Source of the DNA: VBDM01 sp964430565
GTDB taxonomy: Bacteria; Pseudomonadota; Gammaproteobacteria; Burkholderiales; SG8-39
DNA: 33,114 nt
Assembly (NCBI GenBank): GCA_964430565.1
Contig: CAYSFD010000049.1
Location: 1-33,114, forward strand
Reading direction: 5' to 3'
Every line of letters starts with the position of its first letter. Within the stretch, counting starts at the first letter, position 1. The notes under the pieces are model-generated. The model searched no databases and had not been told where the DNA came from. It worked only from the letters and a program-made list of their open reading frames with translations. A program made the position numbers and the translations under genes. Shown in pieces: positions 1 through 6,906 of this stretch.

Positions 1-237
1 ATCCTGCCCGTCTTTCAGGATGCGCTTGGCATCGTCCCGTCCCTGCCGCGCCTGGGCCAAAGTGACCTCCGGGTAGGTCCCCAACGCCAGGAGCCTCTCC
101 TTCCCGGCGTGACGGTACTTGAAGCGCCAGTACCGTTGGCCAGCCTGGTTGATAAGAACGTACAGCCCACCTGCGTCCGCGAGCTTGTAGGGCCGTTCAC
201 GGGCCTTGGATTTGCGTATCTCGGTGTCCGTGAGCAT
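1..237 (-). CDS. Tyrosine-recombinase integrase, N-terminal part (cut by window edge)
   Basis: Translating the minus strand from the ATG at 235-237 gives 79 open codons running off the left edge. The product begins MLTDTEIRKSKARERPYKLAD and continues with GGLYVLIN, YWRFKYR and LALGTYPEVTLAQAR. This is the arm-type DNA-binding domain (DUF4102 type) found at the N-terminus of P4-like phage and island integrases. The catalytic domain with its R-H-R-Y residues would lie left of the window, so activity cannot be judged. A purine-rich GGGGG precedes the ATG. The gene reads away from the 3' end of tRNA-Leu, which is the usual arrangement of an island integrase at its tRNA attachment site. Confidence 0.85.
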   Translation of the reverse strand, partial: MLTDTEIRKSKARERPYKLADAGGLYVLINQAGQRYWRFKYRHAGKERLLALGTYPEVTLAQARQGRDDAKRILKDGQD

Positions 238-241
238 GGGA

Positions 242-327
242 TACCCCCACTTTTCAGGATTGCTACCCCGGAATATACCCCCTGATACCCCCGGATTCCA
301 CTGGACAATTGAGGACAACAGAGGACA
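242..327. repeat. Cluster of short direct repeats between integrase and tRNA-Leu (candidate arm-type sites)
   Basis: TACCCC(C) occurs at 242, 264, 276 and 286, reading GGGGGTA on the integrase strand. GGACA occurs at 303, 313 and 323, exactly 10 bases apart, with one more at 377. Repeats of this kind between an integrase gene and its attachment site usually bind the integrase arm domain or an excisionase. Binding is inferred; the repeats themselves are seen. Confidence 0.55.
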
Positions 328-397
328 CCAGATCGGGCGGGGAGCCTTTTCTGGTGCGGGTTTCGTGGATGATGCTGGACAACGCTGGATGGAGATA

Positions 398-423
398 TGG
401 TGCCCGGGGCCGGACTCGAACCG
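398..423. other. Candidate attachment-site core in the 3' end of tRNA-Leu
   Basis: P4-type islands integrate into the 3' end of tRNA genes and restore it by a direct repeat. The last bases of this tRNA-Leu (T-stem, acceptor 3' strand and CCA) face the integrase gene, so this segment is the expected crossover region. The second copy would be at the far end of the island, outside the window, so the core length is not determined. Confidence 0.4.
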
Positions 424-488
424 GCATGCCGGAATAACCCGGCGAGGGATTTTAAGTCCCTTGTGTCTACCAGTTTCACCACCCGGGC
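398..488 (-). tRNA. tRNA-Leu (UAA)
   Basis: The minus strand folds into a class II tRNA. The acceptor GCCCGGG pairs with CCCGGGC, the anticodon stem AGGGA/TCCCT encloses the loop CTTAAAA (anticodon UAA), there is a long variable arm, and the T-arm is GCCGG-TTCGAGT-CCGGC. The 3' CCA is encoded (398-400). It is the last gene of the pgsA-tRNA transcription unit and matches the position of leuZ in E. coli. Its 3' end faces the integrase. Confidence 0.96.
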
Positions 489-514
489 ATCGTGCGAGCG
501 TTTCGAAAAGAAAC

Positions 515-588
515 TGGAGGCGGGGGTCGGAATCGAACCGGCGTCCACGGCTTTGCAGGCCGCTGCATGACCACTCTGCCACCCCGCC
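515..588 (-). tRNA. tRNA-Cys (GCA)
   Basis: The minus strand begins GGCGGGG and ends CCCCGCC-T-CCA with the CCA encoded. The anticodon loop carries GCA between GGC and GCC arms, and the T-loop reads TTCGATT. It is 74 nt long and sits between tRNA-Gly and tRNA-Leu, as in the glyW-cysT-leuZ order of E. coli. Confidence 0.96.
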
Positions 589-643
589 GCATGCCTTGAG
601 ACGGAACAGCGACGGATTTCACGCAGGCTGTTCCTCGAAATTC

Positions 644-719
644 TGGAGCGGGAGAAGAGTCTCGAACTCTCGACCTCAACCTTGGCAAGGTTGCGCTCTA
701 CCAACTGAGCTACTCCCGC
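644..719 (-). tRNA. tRNA-Gly (GCC)
   Basis: The minus strand begins GCGGGAG and ends CTCCCGC-T-CCA. The D-arm is AGCTCAGTTGGTAGAGC, the anticodon loop carries GCC, and the T-loop is TTCGAGA. It is 76 nt with encoded CCA. It starts 17 bases after the pgsA stop codon, so it is most likely co-transcribed with pgsA and processed from the mRNA. Confidence 0.97.
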
Positions 720-736
720 GAGAGTAGGCGGAAATT

Positions 737-1339
737 CTACGGATCGCCTCCCCTGCGGTCAAGCCGGCGGCGATCTCCTCCCATACGCGACGGCACGGCG
801 AGTTTCAGGTAGTAGAACATCGAGACCAGCGTCAATACGGCGGCGACGTAGATCAGCCAGGTGCCGATCCGTTGCGGGCTGAACATGCCTATGCGGTCGT
901 GATAGAGCAGGAGAGGCACTGCGATCATCTGCGAGATGGTCTTGATCTTGCCGAGGAAGTTCACGGCGACGCTCTTCGACTGGCCCATCTTCGCCATCCA
1001 TTCGCGCAGGGCCGACACGGCGATCTCCCTGCCGATGATGACCACCGCGATGATCGCTTCGACGCGCCCCAGCTCCACCAGCACGATCAGCGCCGCCGCG
1101 ATCATGAGTTTGTCTGCGACCGGGTCGAGGAATGCGCCGAATGCCGACGTCTGGTTCAAGCGCCGGGCAAGATATCCGTCTAGCCAGTCGGTGATCGCCG
1201 CCGCAATGAACAATACCGTCGCAATCAGGTTCTGGTGCCAGCTCGAGAGCCACAGGCCGGGGACGTAGAACACCCCGATTACCAGCGGAATCGTCAGGAT
1301 GCGCAGCCAGGTTAGGAGGTTGGGGACGTTAAGCGGCAT
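737..1339 (-). CDS. pgsA: CDP-diacylglycerol--glycerol-3-phosphate 3-phosphatidyltransferase
   Basis: This integral membrane enzyme makes phosphatidylglycerol phosphate from CDP-diacylglycerol and glycerol 3-phosphate, the committed step to phosphatidylglycerol and cardiolipin. The 200-residue product carries the CDP-alcohol phosphatidyltransferase signature: D54-G55, A58-R59, G68, D72 and D76 in DWLDGYLARR followed by FGAFLDPVADK. Several hydrophobic segments span residues about 8-30, 38-52, 85-105 and 160-180, and the C-terminus is Arg-rich. The start overlaps the uvrC stop by 11 bases, and tRNA-Gly follows 17 bases after its stop, reproducing the conserved uvrC-pgsA-tRNA order. Length and motif are normal for the family. 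Confidence 0.96.
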   Translation of the reverse strand: MPLNVPNLLTWLRILTIPLVIGVFYVPGLWLSSWHQNLIATVLFIAAAITDWLDGYLARRLNQTSAFGAFLDPVADKLMIAAALIVLVELGRVEAIIAVVIIGREIAVSALREWMAKMGQSKSVAVNFLGKIKTISQMIAVPLLLYHDRIGMFSPQRIGTWLIYVAAVLTLVSMFYYLKLAVPSRMGGDRRRLDRRGGDP

Positions 1340-3188
1340 GGAGGACCTGGTAGATTTTCTCCGCGAGCTTGCGGCTGATGCCTTCGACTTGAGTCAGATC
1401 CTCGACGCTCGCGCCGATGACGCCCTTCAGCCCGCCGAAACGCACCAGCAGCTGTTTGCGGCGCTTGGCGCCGATCCCCGCGATGCCCTCCAGCGTGGAG
1501 GTCGTGCGCCGCTTGGAGCGGCGCGCCCGGTGTCCGGCGATCGCAAAGCGGTGGGCTTCGTCGCGAATTCTCTGTATCAGATGCAGCCCGGCGTGATCGG
1601 ACGCGAGCGTCACGCGGCGCGCGCCGACCCACAGCTCCTCCAGACCCGGCTTTCTTTCCGGTCCCTTGGCGATGCCGACCAGAGCAATGTCCGAGAGGCC
1701 CACCTCCGCCAGCGCTTCCTTCGCTGCACCCACCTGCCCTTTACCCCCATCGATGAAGATCAGGTCGGGTGCGACACCCTCCCCTCCCGCGATCCTGGCG
1801 TAACGGCGCGCGAGCGCCTGGGCGAGCGCGGCATAGTCGTCACCGGGCGTCACGCCCTCGATGTTGTAGCGGCGATACTCACCCGGGCGCATGTCCATGC
1901 GATCGTACACCACGCAGGCCGCGACGGCAGCCTCGCCCATGGTGTGACTGACATCGAAACACTCGATTCGTTGCACAGTGTCGGGGAGCCCTAGCCCCTC
2001 ACGCAACGACGCGAGCCGCGCTTCCTGCGTGCTCTGCTCGGTGAGCTTCGTCTTGAGCGCCTGCCGCGCGTTCTGCAGCGCCATCTCCAGCCAAGCGCGG
2101 CGCTCGGCGGTGGGGCGCGTCACGATGCGCACGCTGCGTTTTGCGTGCTCGGTGAGCGTCGCTTCGAGCTCCCCGGCGTCGAGCTCTTCGCCCACGACCA
2201 GCGCCGCGGGCACCGGCCTCTCCAGGTAGTGCTGCGCGATGAACGCCCCGAGCACGTCTGTCGGGTCGCACTCCTGCGCATTATGCGGAAAGAAGCTGCG
2301 GTCACCGAGCTGCCTGCCGCCGCGCACCATCATCAGGTTCACGCACGTCAAACCCTGCTCCAGGGCAACCGCAACGATATCCACGTCGATGTCCTCACCG
2401 GTATCGGCGTACTGGCGCTGGCTGACCTTGGCGAGCGACTCGATCTGGCCGCGGTAGATCGCCGCCTCCTCGTAGCGCCGCGCGTTCGAGGCCTGCTGCA
2501 TGCGCGCCTCGATCCGCCTGAGCGCGGTGTCGCTGCGCCCCTCGAGATAGAGCTGCGCGCTCTTTATGTCCTCCGCGTAGGCCGCAGCGCCGATGTGGCC
2601 CACACAGGGGGCGGTGCAGCGCCGGATCTGGTAGAGCAGGCAAGGTCGCGAACGGTTCTGGAATACCGAGTCCTCGCAGGTTCGAAGCCGGAAAACCCGT
2701 TGCAGGAGCTGGACGCTCTCGCGAACCGCGCCCGCGTGCGGGAACGGGCCGAAATAGTGATGGGCCTTCTCCATCGCGCCGCGGTGAAAGCCGAGCCGCG
2801 GAAATTCTCCGCCGCTCACCATCAGGTAGGGGTAGGACTTGTCGTCGCGGAACAGGATGTTGTAGCGCGGCGCGAGCGACTTGATGAGATTGTTCTCGAG
2901 GATCAGCGCCTCGGCCCCGGAGCGGGTGACGGTGATCTCGACGCCTGCGACCTGCGTGAGCATCATGGCGATGCGCGGGGCATGCTGGGTCTTTTGGAAA
3001 TAGGACGCGACGCGCTTTTTCAGATCGCCCGCCTTGCCGACGTAGAGGATCTCTCCTTCCTTGCCGATCATGCGGTACACGCCCGGAAGGCCGGGGAGCG
3101 TCGCGAGGAGCGCCTGGGCGTCGAACTCCGCTGAAAGCGGCCCGCTCCGGGGCTCTTCGGACCGGAGCGTTTTGCTGCGGGAGGTCAT
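1329..3188 (-). CDS. uvrC: Excinuclease ABC subunit C
   Basis: This nucleotide-excision-repair endonuclease makes both incisions around a lesion marked by UvrB. The 619-residue protein has an N-terminal GIY-YIG nuclease domain (LPGVYRM, ILYVGKAGDLKKRVASYF, residues about 35-70). A cysteine cluster (LRTCEDSVF, RPCLLYQIRRCTAPC) and a UVR segment follow. The central-to-C-terminal RNase H-like nuclease includes ECFDVSH and DLIFIDGGKGQ, and tandem helix-hairpin-helix motifs end the protein (LEGIAGIGAKRRKQLL, QVEGISRKLAEKIY). Its ATG overlaps the stop of the upstream uracil-DNA glycosylase (ATGA), so two base- and nucleotide-repair enzymes are translationally coupled here. Length is as expected. 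Confidence 0.97.
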   Translation of the reverse strand: MTSRSKTLRSEEPRSGPLSAEFDAQALLATLPGLPGVYRMIGKEGEILYVGKAGDLKKRVASYFQKTQHAPRIAMMLTQVAGVEITVTRSGAEALILENNLIKSLAPRYNILFRDDKSYPYLMVSGGEFPRLGFHRGAMEKAHHYFGPFPHAGAVRESVQLLQRVFRLRTCEDSVFQNRSRPCLLYQIRRCTAPCVGHIGAAAYAEDIKSAQLYLEGRSDTALRRIEARMQQASNARRYEEAAIYRGQIESLAKVSQRQYADTGEDIDVDIVAVALEQGLTCVNLMMVRGGRQLGDRSFFPHNAQECDPTDVLGAFIAQHYLERPVPAALVVGEELDAGELEATLTEHAKRSVRIVTRPTAERRAWLEMALQNARQALKTKLTEQSTQEARLASLREGLGLPDTVQRIECFDVSHTMGEAAVAACVVYDRMDMRPGEYRRYNIEGVTPGDDYAALAQALARRYARIAGGEGVAPDLIFIDGGKGQVGAAKEALAEVGLSDIALVGIAKGPERKPGLEELWVGARRVTLASDHAGLHLIQRIRDEAHRFAIAGHRARRSKRRTTSTLEGIAGIGAKRRKQLLVRFGGLKGVIGASVEDLTQVEGISRKLAEKIYQVLHAA

Positions 3189-3832
3189 CGGGCGCTGCGG
3201 AGAAAAGTTGCGATGTCGCGGATCACCGCTTCGAATTGCGACGTGGTGAGCCGCTTGGTGTTCGTATTATAGCGGCTGCAGTGGTAGCTATCGAAAAGCC
3301 GCGTTCCTGGAAGCTCGTACACGGCATGATGCGCGAAGCGATGCCGGCCCGGGGTGAGTTCGAAAGCCATCAACACCGCGCGGTGGGCGATCGCACCGAG
3401 CGCGAGGATCGCCCGCGGCCGCGCCGCTGCGATCTCTTCGGCGAGGTAGTGATTGCAGCGCCGCACCTCGTCGGGCTGGGGCTTGTTCTGCGGCGGCAAG
3501 CACTTCACGGCATTGGTGACGCGGCAGCCGATGAGCCTCAGACCGTCGTCGGTCCGGTCGGAGCCGTTGTGATTGGCAAAACCGAACTTGTGCAAGGTTC
3601 GATACAGCAGCACGCCGGCGGTGTCGCCCGTGAAGGGCCGCCCGGTGCGGTTCGCGCCGTGCATGCCCGGGGCAAGACCCACCACCAGCAGCTTCGGGCG
3701 CAGCAGCCCGAAAGGCGCAACCGGCCGCGCGTGGTACTCCGGGTGCTCATTTCTGACACGATCGAGGAATCCCGCGAGCCGCGGGCAGTCCCGGCAGCTT
3801 GGGTTGTATCCGGGCTGCGCGATCAGCTTCAT
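3185..3832 (-). CDS. Uracil-DNA glycosylase, family 5 (UDGb type), iron-sulfur
   Basis: This enzyme removes uracil and probably other deaminated bases from DNA. Motif 1 is GLAPGMHGANRTGRPFTGD (residues 52-70), the family-5 form that lacks the polar Asp/Asn of families 1 and 4. Motif 2 is HCSRYNTNTKRLT (184-196). Four cysteines, C13 and C16 (CRDC), C111 and C126, are placed to bind a 4Fe-4S cluster as in families 4 and 5. In motif 2 a Cys follows the His where Pro is more usual. Length is 215 residues. It is the first gene of the uvrC-pgsA-tRNA unit and is divergent from efp, with 51 bases between the two starts. Confidence 0.88.
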   Translation of the reverse strand: MKLIAQPGYNPSCRDCPRLAGFLDRVRNEHPEYHARPVAPFGLLRPKLLVVGLAPGMHGANRTGRPFTGDTAGVLLYRTLHKFGFANHNGSDRTDDGLRLIGCRVTNAVKCLPPQNKPQPDEVRRCNHYLAEEIAAARPRAILALGAIAHRAVLMAFELTPGRHRFAHHAVYELPGTRLFDSYHCSRYNTNTKRLTTSQFEAVIRDIATFLRSAR

Positions 3833-3851
3833 GGCCGTGCCGCTTTTGTTA

Positions 3852-3857
3852 TAGAAT
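3852..3857 (+). promoter_or_regulatory. Possible -10 element of the efp promoter
   Basis: TAGAAT (5 of 6 to the consensus) lies 26 bases before the efp start in the 51-base divergent gap with the glycosylase gene. No good -35 hexamer stands 16-18 bases upstream, so this is a moderate call. Confidence 0.35.
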
Positions 3858-3883
3858 CTCGCCCTTTTTCACCGTATACCCCA

Positions 3884-4450
3884 ATGTCGAAAGTCCTGGC
3901 CACCGAAATCCGCGTCGGTCATCTGCTCGAGTGGGAGAAGCGAATCTGGCGCGTGCTCAAATCCTATCACGTGCACGTCGGCGGGCGCGGCGGCGCCTTC
4001 ATGCAGGTCGAGATGAAGGACATCGAGAGCGGCACCAAGACCAACCAGCGCATCCGCACCGAGGACAAGGTCGAGCGCGCCGTGGTCGATTCGCGAGAGA
4101 TGCAGTACCTCTACAGCGAGGCCGACAGCTTCATTTTCATGGACAAGGAAAATTACGAGCAGATGAACCTGTCGCGGGAGTTCCTCGACGAGCAGACCGG
4201 TTTCCTGCTGCCCAACACCGACGTCAAGGTGAATTTCTACGACGGTCGCGCGATCGGCGTCGAGCTGCCCCCCTCGGTGGTCCTGGAGGTGGTCGACACC
4301 GAGCCGGGCATCAAGAACGCCACGGTAACGACTTCGTTCAAACCCGCCAAGACCGAGACCGGCCTCACGGTGCAGGTGCCGCCATTCGTCAACAACGGCG
4401 AGAAAATCAAGATCAACACCAACGACGGCTCGTATATCGAGCGGGTGTAG
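3884..4450 (+). CDS. efp: Elongation factor P, Arg-tipped and unlike the usual betaproteobacterial form
   Basis: EF-P enters the ribosomal E site and relieves stalling at polyproline stretches. The open frame extends upstream, but the product begins at ATG 3884 (MSKVLATEIRVGHLLEW); the 188 residues match the family's normal length. The three beta-barrel domains are intact, ending with DTEPGIKNATVT, KPAKTETG, VQVPPFV and DGSYIERV. The tip loop of domain I reads GGRGGA, placing R35 where E. coli EF-P has the modified K34 of PGKGQA. Most betaproteobacterial EF-P proteins have a KSGRNAA-like tip and an earP rhamnosyltransferase neighbour. Neither is seen here, and the wording of the middle domain recalls alphaproteobacterial or rickettsial EF-P. 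The protein ends in Val with no terminal Lys. Confidence 0.93.
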   Translation: MSKVLATEIRVGHLLEWEKRIWRVLKSYHVHVGGRGGAFMQVEMKDIESGTKTNQRIRTEDKVERAVVDSREMQYLYSEADSFIFMDKENYEQMNLSREFLDEQTGFLLPNTDVKVNFYDGRAIGVELPPSVVLEVVDTEPGIKNATVTTSFKPAKTETGLTVQVPPFVNNGEKIKINTNDGSYIERV

Positions 4451-4457
4451 CTATACC

Positions 4458-4515
4458 GTCATTCCCGCGAAAACGAGCGAAGGCGAGTTTCGAGGGACGG
4501 CCAAACGGGAATCCA
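4458..4515. repeat. Dispersed palindromic repeat, copy 1
   Basis: The segment begins GTCATTCCCGCGAAAACG and ends CGGGAATCCAT, so the outer arms are inverted repeats. It fills the 3' gap between the convergent efp and VOC genes. The same outer arms recur at 28988-29057 and 31469-31505. Confidence 0.65.
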
Positions 4516-4881
4516 TCAGCGCACCACCTTCGCGTCGAAGTTCGGGTTCTCGATGATGCCCAGCCGGTTGCCGAAGGGGTCGGCAACCGCGGCGACCTTG
4601 ATGCCCTCGCCGACGTCCCTGACAGGTTCCAGCGGGTTCGCGCCGAGCGCAAGAAGCTTGGCGTAGGTTTCGTCGATCATCCGGACTCCCCAATAGGGCT
4701 GGGCGCCTGCCGTCGCGGGCGTTGCGTTCGGCAGCAAGCCCAGTTCGAAACCTCCCACCGAGAAGCCGACGTAGTACGGCTGATCGAAGTACGGCTTCTG
4801 ATCGAGAAATTTGGAATACCAGGATTTTGCCTTGGCAAGATCCGGTGCGGGATAGATCACGGTGCGCAAACCAAGCAACAT
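4516..4881 (-). CDS. VOC-superfamily (glyoxalase/bleomycin-resistance fold) protein
   Basis: This 121-residue protein has the beta-alpha-beta-beta-beta pattern of the vicinal oxygen chelate fold. The first module starts at LRTVIYPAPDLAKAKSWYSKFL and the second has GVRMIDETYAKLLALGA and VADPFGNRLGIIENPNF. PDPxGNxxGI-like endings are characteristic of glyoxalase-type proteins. A putative metal-binding Glu lies in the final strand (IIEN). The substrate cannot be assigned; VOC proteins act as isomerases, dioxygenases, or drug and fosfomycin resistance proteins. A second VOC gene lies 45 bases upstream in the same direction, so the two are probably expressed together. Confidence 0.8.
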   Translation of the reverse strand: MLLGLRTVIYPAPDLAKAKSWYSKFLDQKPYFDQPYYVGFSVGGFELGLLPNATPATAGAQPYWGVRMIDETYAKLLALGANPLEPVRDVGEGIKVAAVADPFGNRLGIIENPNFDAKVVR

Positions 4882-4926
4882 GGGGTTCTCCGTTTGACGT
4901 TTCGGGCTCGCCGCTGTGATGCGGGT

Positions 4927-5298
4927 TCATTTCATCGAATGCAGCCCGAACATGTTTCCCTCGGTGTCGATGGCTAGGGTAATGAAGCCGTACTGGCCGA
5001 TTGCAAACTTGTTCTTGTGGATACGTCCTCCCGATTTCACGACGCGGCCTTCCTCGACCGAGCAATCCTCGCAGCCGAAGTAGACTAGGGTGCTGTTGCC
5101 GCCCGAAGGAACGCCCGGCATCCGGACCAGCGCCCCGCCGGTCCCCGGGGTGTTCATCTCCATGGGAAACGTCCACATGTCCATTCCCGGGCTGTCGAGC
5201 TTTTCCAGCTTGCCCTGGAGCACGGATTCGTAGAATTTCTTCGCGCGATTCATGTCTTGCACGTAGATCTCGAACCAGACGGCAGGATTATTCCTCAT
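4927..5298 (-). CDS. VOC-superfamily protein, PhnB/YdhR-like subgroup
   Basis: This 123-residue protein begins MRNNPAVWFEIYVQDMNRAK, followed by KFYESVLQG, the opening strand and helix of a VOC module. The second half has GGNSTLVYFGCEDC, GRIHKNKFAIGQYGF and IDTEGNMFGLHSMK. The subgroup of small proteins with WFEIYVxDMxRAxxFYE is often annotated as a glyoxalase relative with unknown substrate. It has acidic residues early (E10) but a His rather than Glu near the end (LHSMK), so metal binding may be atypical. It lies upstream of the other VOC gene and downstream of the HemG-like gene, 30 bases away. Confidence 0.78.
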   Translation of the reverse strand: MRNNPAVWFEIYVQDMNRAKKFYESVLQGKLEKLDSPGMDMWTFPMEMNTPGTGGALVRMPGVPSGGNSTLVYFGCEDCSVEEGRVVKSGGRIHKNKFAIGQYGFITLAIDTEGNMFGLHSMK

Positions 5299-5328
5299 CG
5301 CGATACTGAGCGTCCAACTTTCTTGTTG

Positions 5329-5856
5329 TTACATCGCGCAAACACGCTGCCCAAATGCTTCCACGTCCTTCCAGTTGGTAAACTCCACCGCTGTTTTGGT
5401 ATCGGTAGGTCCTTGAGTGATCCACATAATCAACCTTATTATTTGCCGGTCCCAGAAGCTGTATTTCCGATAGTCGATTTTGCCTGCGAAGACTGCCAAT
5501 TCCCTGGGCCTCCACGACGCTTCTTTTTGGAATTGCTTCATATAGGGATTAGTTTCCGGTCTATTCTTCTCTGGTTTGCGCGCAACGACATTGACAGAGA
5601 AAAATGCACTGGGTTTACTTTCCAGTACTTTCTTATTCCTTTCTATGAAATCGTAAACTTGTGGACGATGCTTGCCGTAGCGGATACTTGCGCCAATGAC
5701 GATCTTATCGAATAGCTGTAGATCCGCATCCGGTTCGTCATTAACGGAAGCCAATTTCACTCGGTGGGCCTGCTGCTCGATTACCAGCTGTAGTCGCTGG
5801 CAGATTCTTATGGTATGACCATCGACTGTTGAATATACGATGAGGATGTTTGCCAT
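5329..5856 (-). CDS. hemG: Flavodoxin-type protoporphyrinogen IX dehydrogenase (menaquinone-dependent)
   Basis: HemG oxidises protoporphyrinogen IX to protoporphyrin IX, passing electrons through FMN to the respiratory quinone pool at the membrane. The 175-residue protein starts with the flavodoxin FMN loop (ILIVYSTVDGHT) and has VIGASIRYGKHRPQV. It also has SVNVVARKPEKNRP, close to the E. coli HemG segment SVNLVARKPEK, and WRPRELAVFAG. It ends with QIIRLIMWITQGPTDTKT, equivalent to the membrane-associated part of E. coli HemG. The gene is visibly AT-richer than its neighbours (about 47 percent GC by hand in 5641-5700), which suggests horizontal acquisition. It stands alone, without other haem genes. 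Confidence 0.88.
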   Translation of the reverse strand: MANILIVYSTVDGHTIRICQRLQLVIEQQAHRVKLASVNDEPDADLQLFDKIVIGASIRYGKHRPQVYDFIERNKKVLESKPSAFFSVNVVARKPEKNRPETNPYMKQFQKEASWRPRELAVFAGKIDYRKYSFWDRQIIRLIMWITQGPTDTKTAVEFTNWKDVEAFGQRVCAM

Positions 5857-5982
5857 TCTTTGTCTTTCATGCTTCGATTACACGTTGTTTCTTACACATA
5901 ACGTAGAGCCAACCGGCGCGCGCGCACTACCGTTAGCCCTTGGCGCGAGGCTCGCCGCGCGTCCACCGACATTTACGCGTTT

Positions 5983-6888
5983 CTACACCACATGATCAGG
6001 CGCCAGCTCGCACGGCTGCACCCCCGTCTCGATCTGTATCGTCGCGTGATGCACGTGATAGCGCGCGCGCAGTTCCTTGCACGCTTCCGCCGTGAACGCG
6101 TCGCCCGGATGCCCGCCGGGAATGACCAAGTGTACGGTGAGCGCGGTTTCGGTGGTGCTCATCGCCCAGATGTGCAGGTCGTGCACTTCGGTTACGCCCG
6201 CTAGCTTCGACAAATAACCACGCACGGCGCGCGGGTCGATGTGCTCGGGTACCGCGTTGAGCGCCAAGGTGACCGAATCGCGCAGCAGACCCCAGGTACT
6301 CCAGACGATGGCCGCCGCGATGACCAAACCGGTGAGCGGGTCGAGCCACAGCCAGCCGGTGAAGATAATCGCAACACCCGCGACGACGACGCCAAGCGAC
6401 ACCACCGCATCCGCCGCAAGGTGCAGGAACGCGGCGCGCATGTTGACGTCGTGCCGCCGGTCGCGCGCAAACAGCAGCGCGCTCGACCCGTTCACGAGGA
6501 TACCGGCGAGCGCCACCCAGATCACCGTCTCACCGGCGACGGGCGAAGGCGTCGCCAGGCGATTGATCGCCTCCCAGGCGATGCCGCCGGTCACCACGAG
6601 GAGGAGCGCCGCATTCAACAGCGCGGCCAGGATCGACGAGCTGCGCAAGCCGTAGGTGAAACGCTCCGAGGGCTCGCGCCTCGCCAAAGTGCTGGCGCCC
6701 CAAGCCAGCGTCAACGCAAGCACATCGGAGAGATTGTGCCCGGCGTCAGCGAGCAGCGCCATGGAGTGCGCGAGCACGCCGTACACCGCCTCCACGACCA
6801 CGAAGGCGAGATTCAGGCCGATACCCACCGCGAAAGCTCGGCCGGCATATCGCGGACCGTGCGCGCGGTGATCGTGGTCGTGTGTCAC
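5983..6888 (-). CDS. Cation diffusion facilitator, CzcD/ZitB-like metal exporter
   Basis: This inner-membrane metal/proton antiporter probably exports Zn2+ (Co2+ and Cd2+ also possible). The 301-residue protein starts at GTG 6886-6888 with a His-rich tail (THDHDHRAHGP) and has six predicted membrane segments. Helix II carries HNLSD and helix V carries HLAAD, together the four-ligand HxxxD...HxxxD site of zinc-type CDF proteins. The cytoplasmic C-terminal domain (GVTEVHDLHIWAMSTTETALTVHLVI) holds the usual metal-sensing His residues, and HHATIQIE ends the fold. It begins 18 bases after the toxin stop codon in the same orientation, so read-through from the toxin-antitoxin promoter is possible. 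Confidence 0.92.
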   Translation of the reverse strand: MTHDHDHRAHGPRYAGRAFAVGIGLNLAFVVVEAVYGVLAHSMALLADAGHNLSDVLALTLAWGASTLARREPSERFTYGLRSSSILAALLNAALLLVVTGGIAWEAINRLATPSPVAGETVIWVALAGILVNGSSALLFARDRRHDVNMRAAFLHLAADAVVSLGVVVAGVAIIFTGWLWLDPLTGLVIAAAIVWSTWGLLRDSVTLALNAVPEHIDPRAVRGYLSKLAGVTEVHDLHIWAMSTTETALTVHLVIPGGHPGDAFTAEACKELRARYHVHHATIQIETGVQPCELAPDHVV

Positions 6889-6906
6889 TGCGCGTTGAGC
6901 GTTCGG

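Noticed and set aside
206..727. Long open frames across the tRNA cluster on both strands
   Set aside because: They run through three structured tRNA genes and the integrase gap; the true contents are the tRNAs.
3236..3883. N-terminal extension of EF-P by 216 residues
   Set aside because: It is antisense to the glycosylase; EF-P has a normal N-terminus at ATG 3884.
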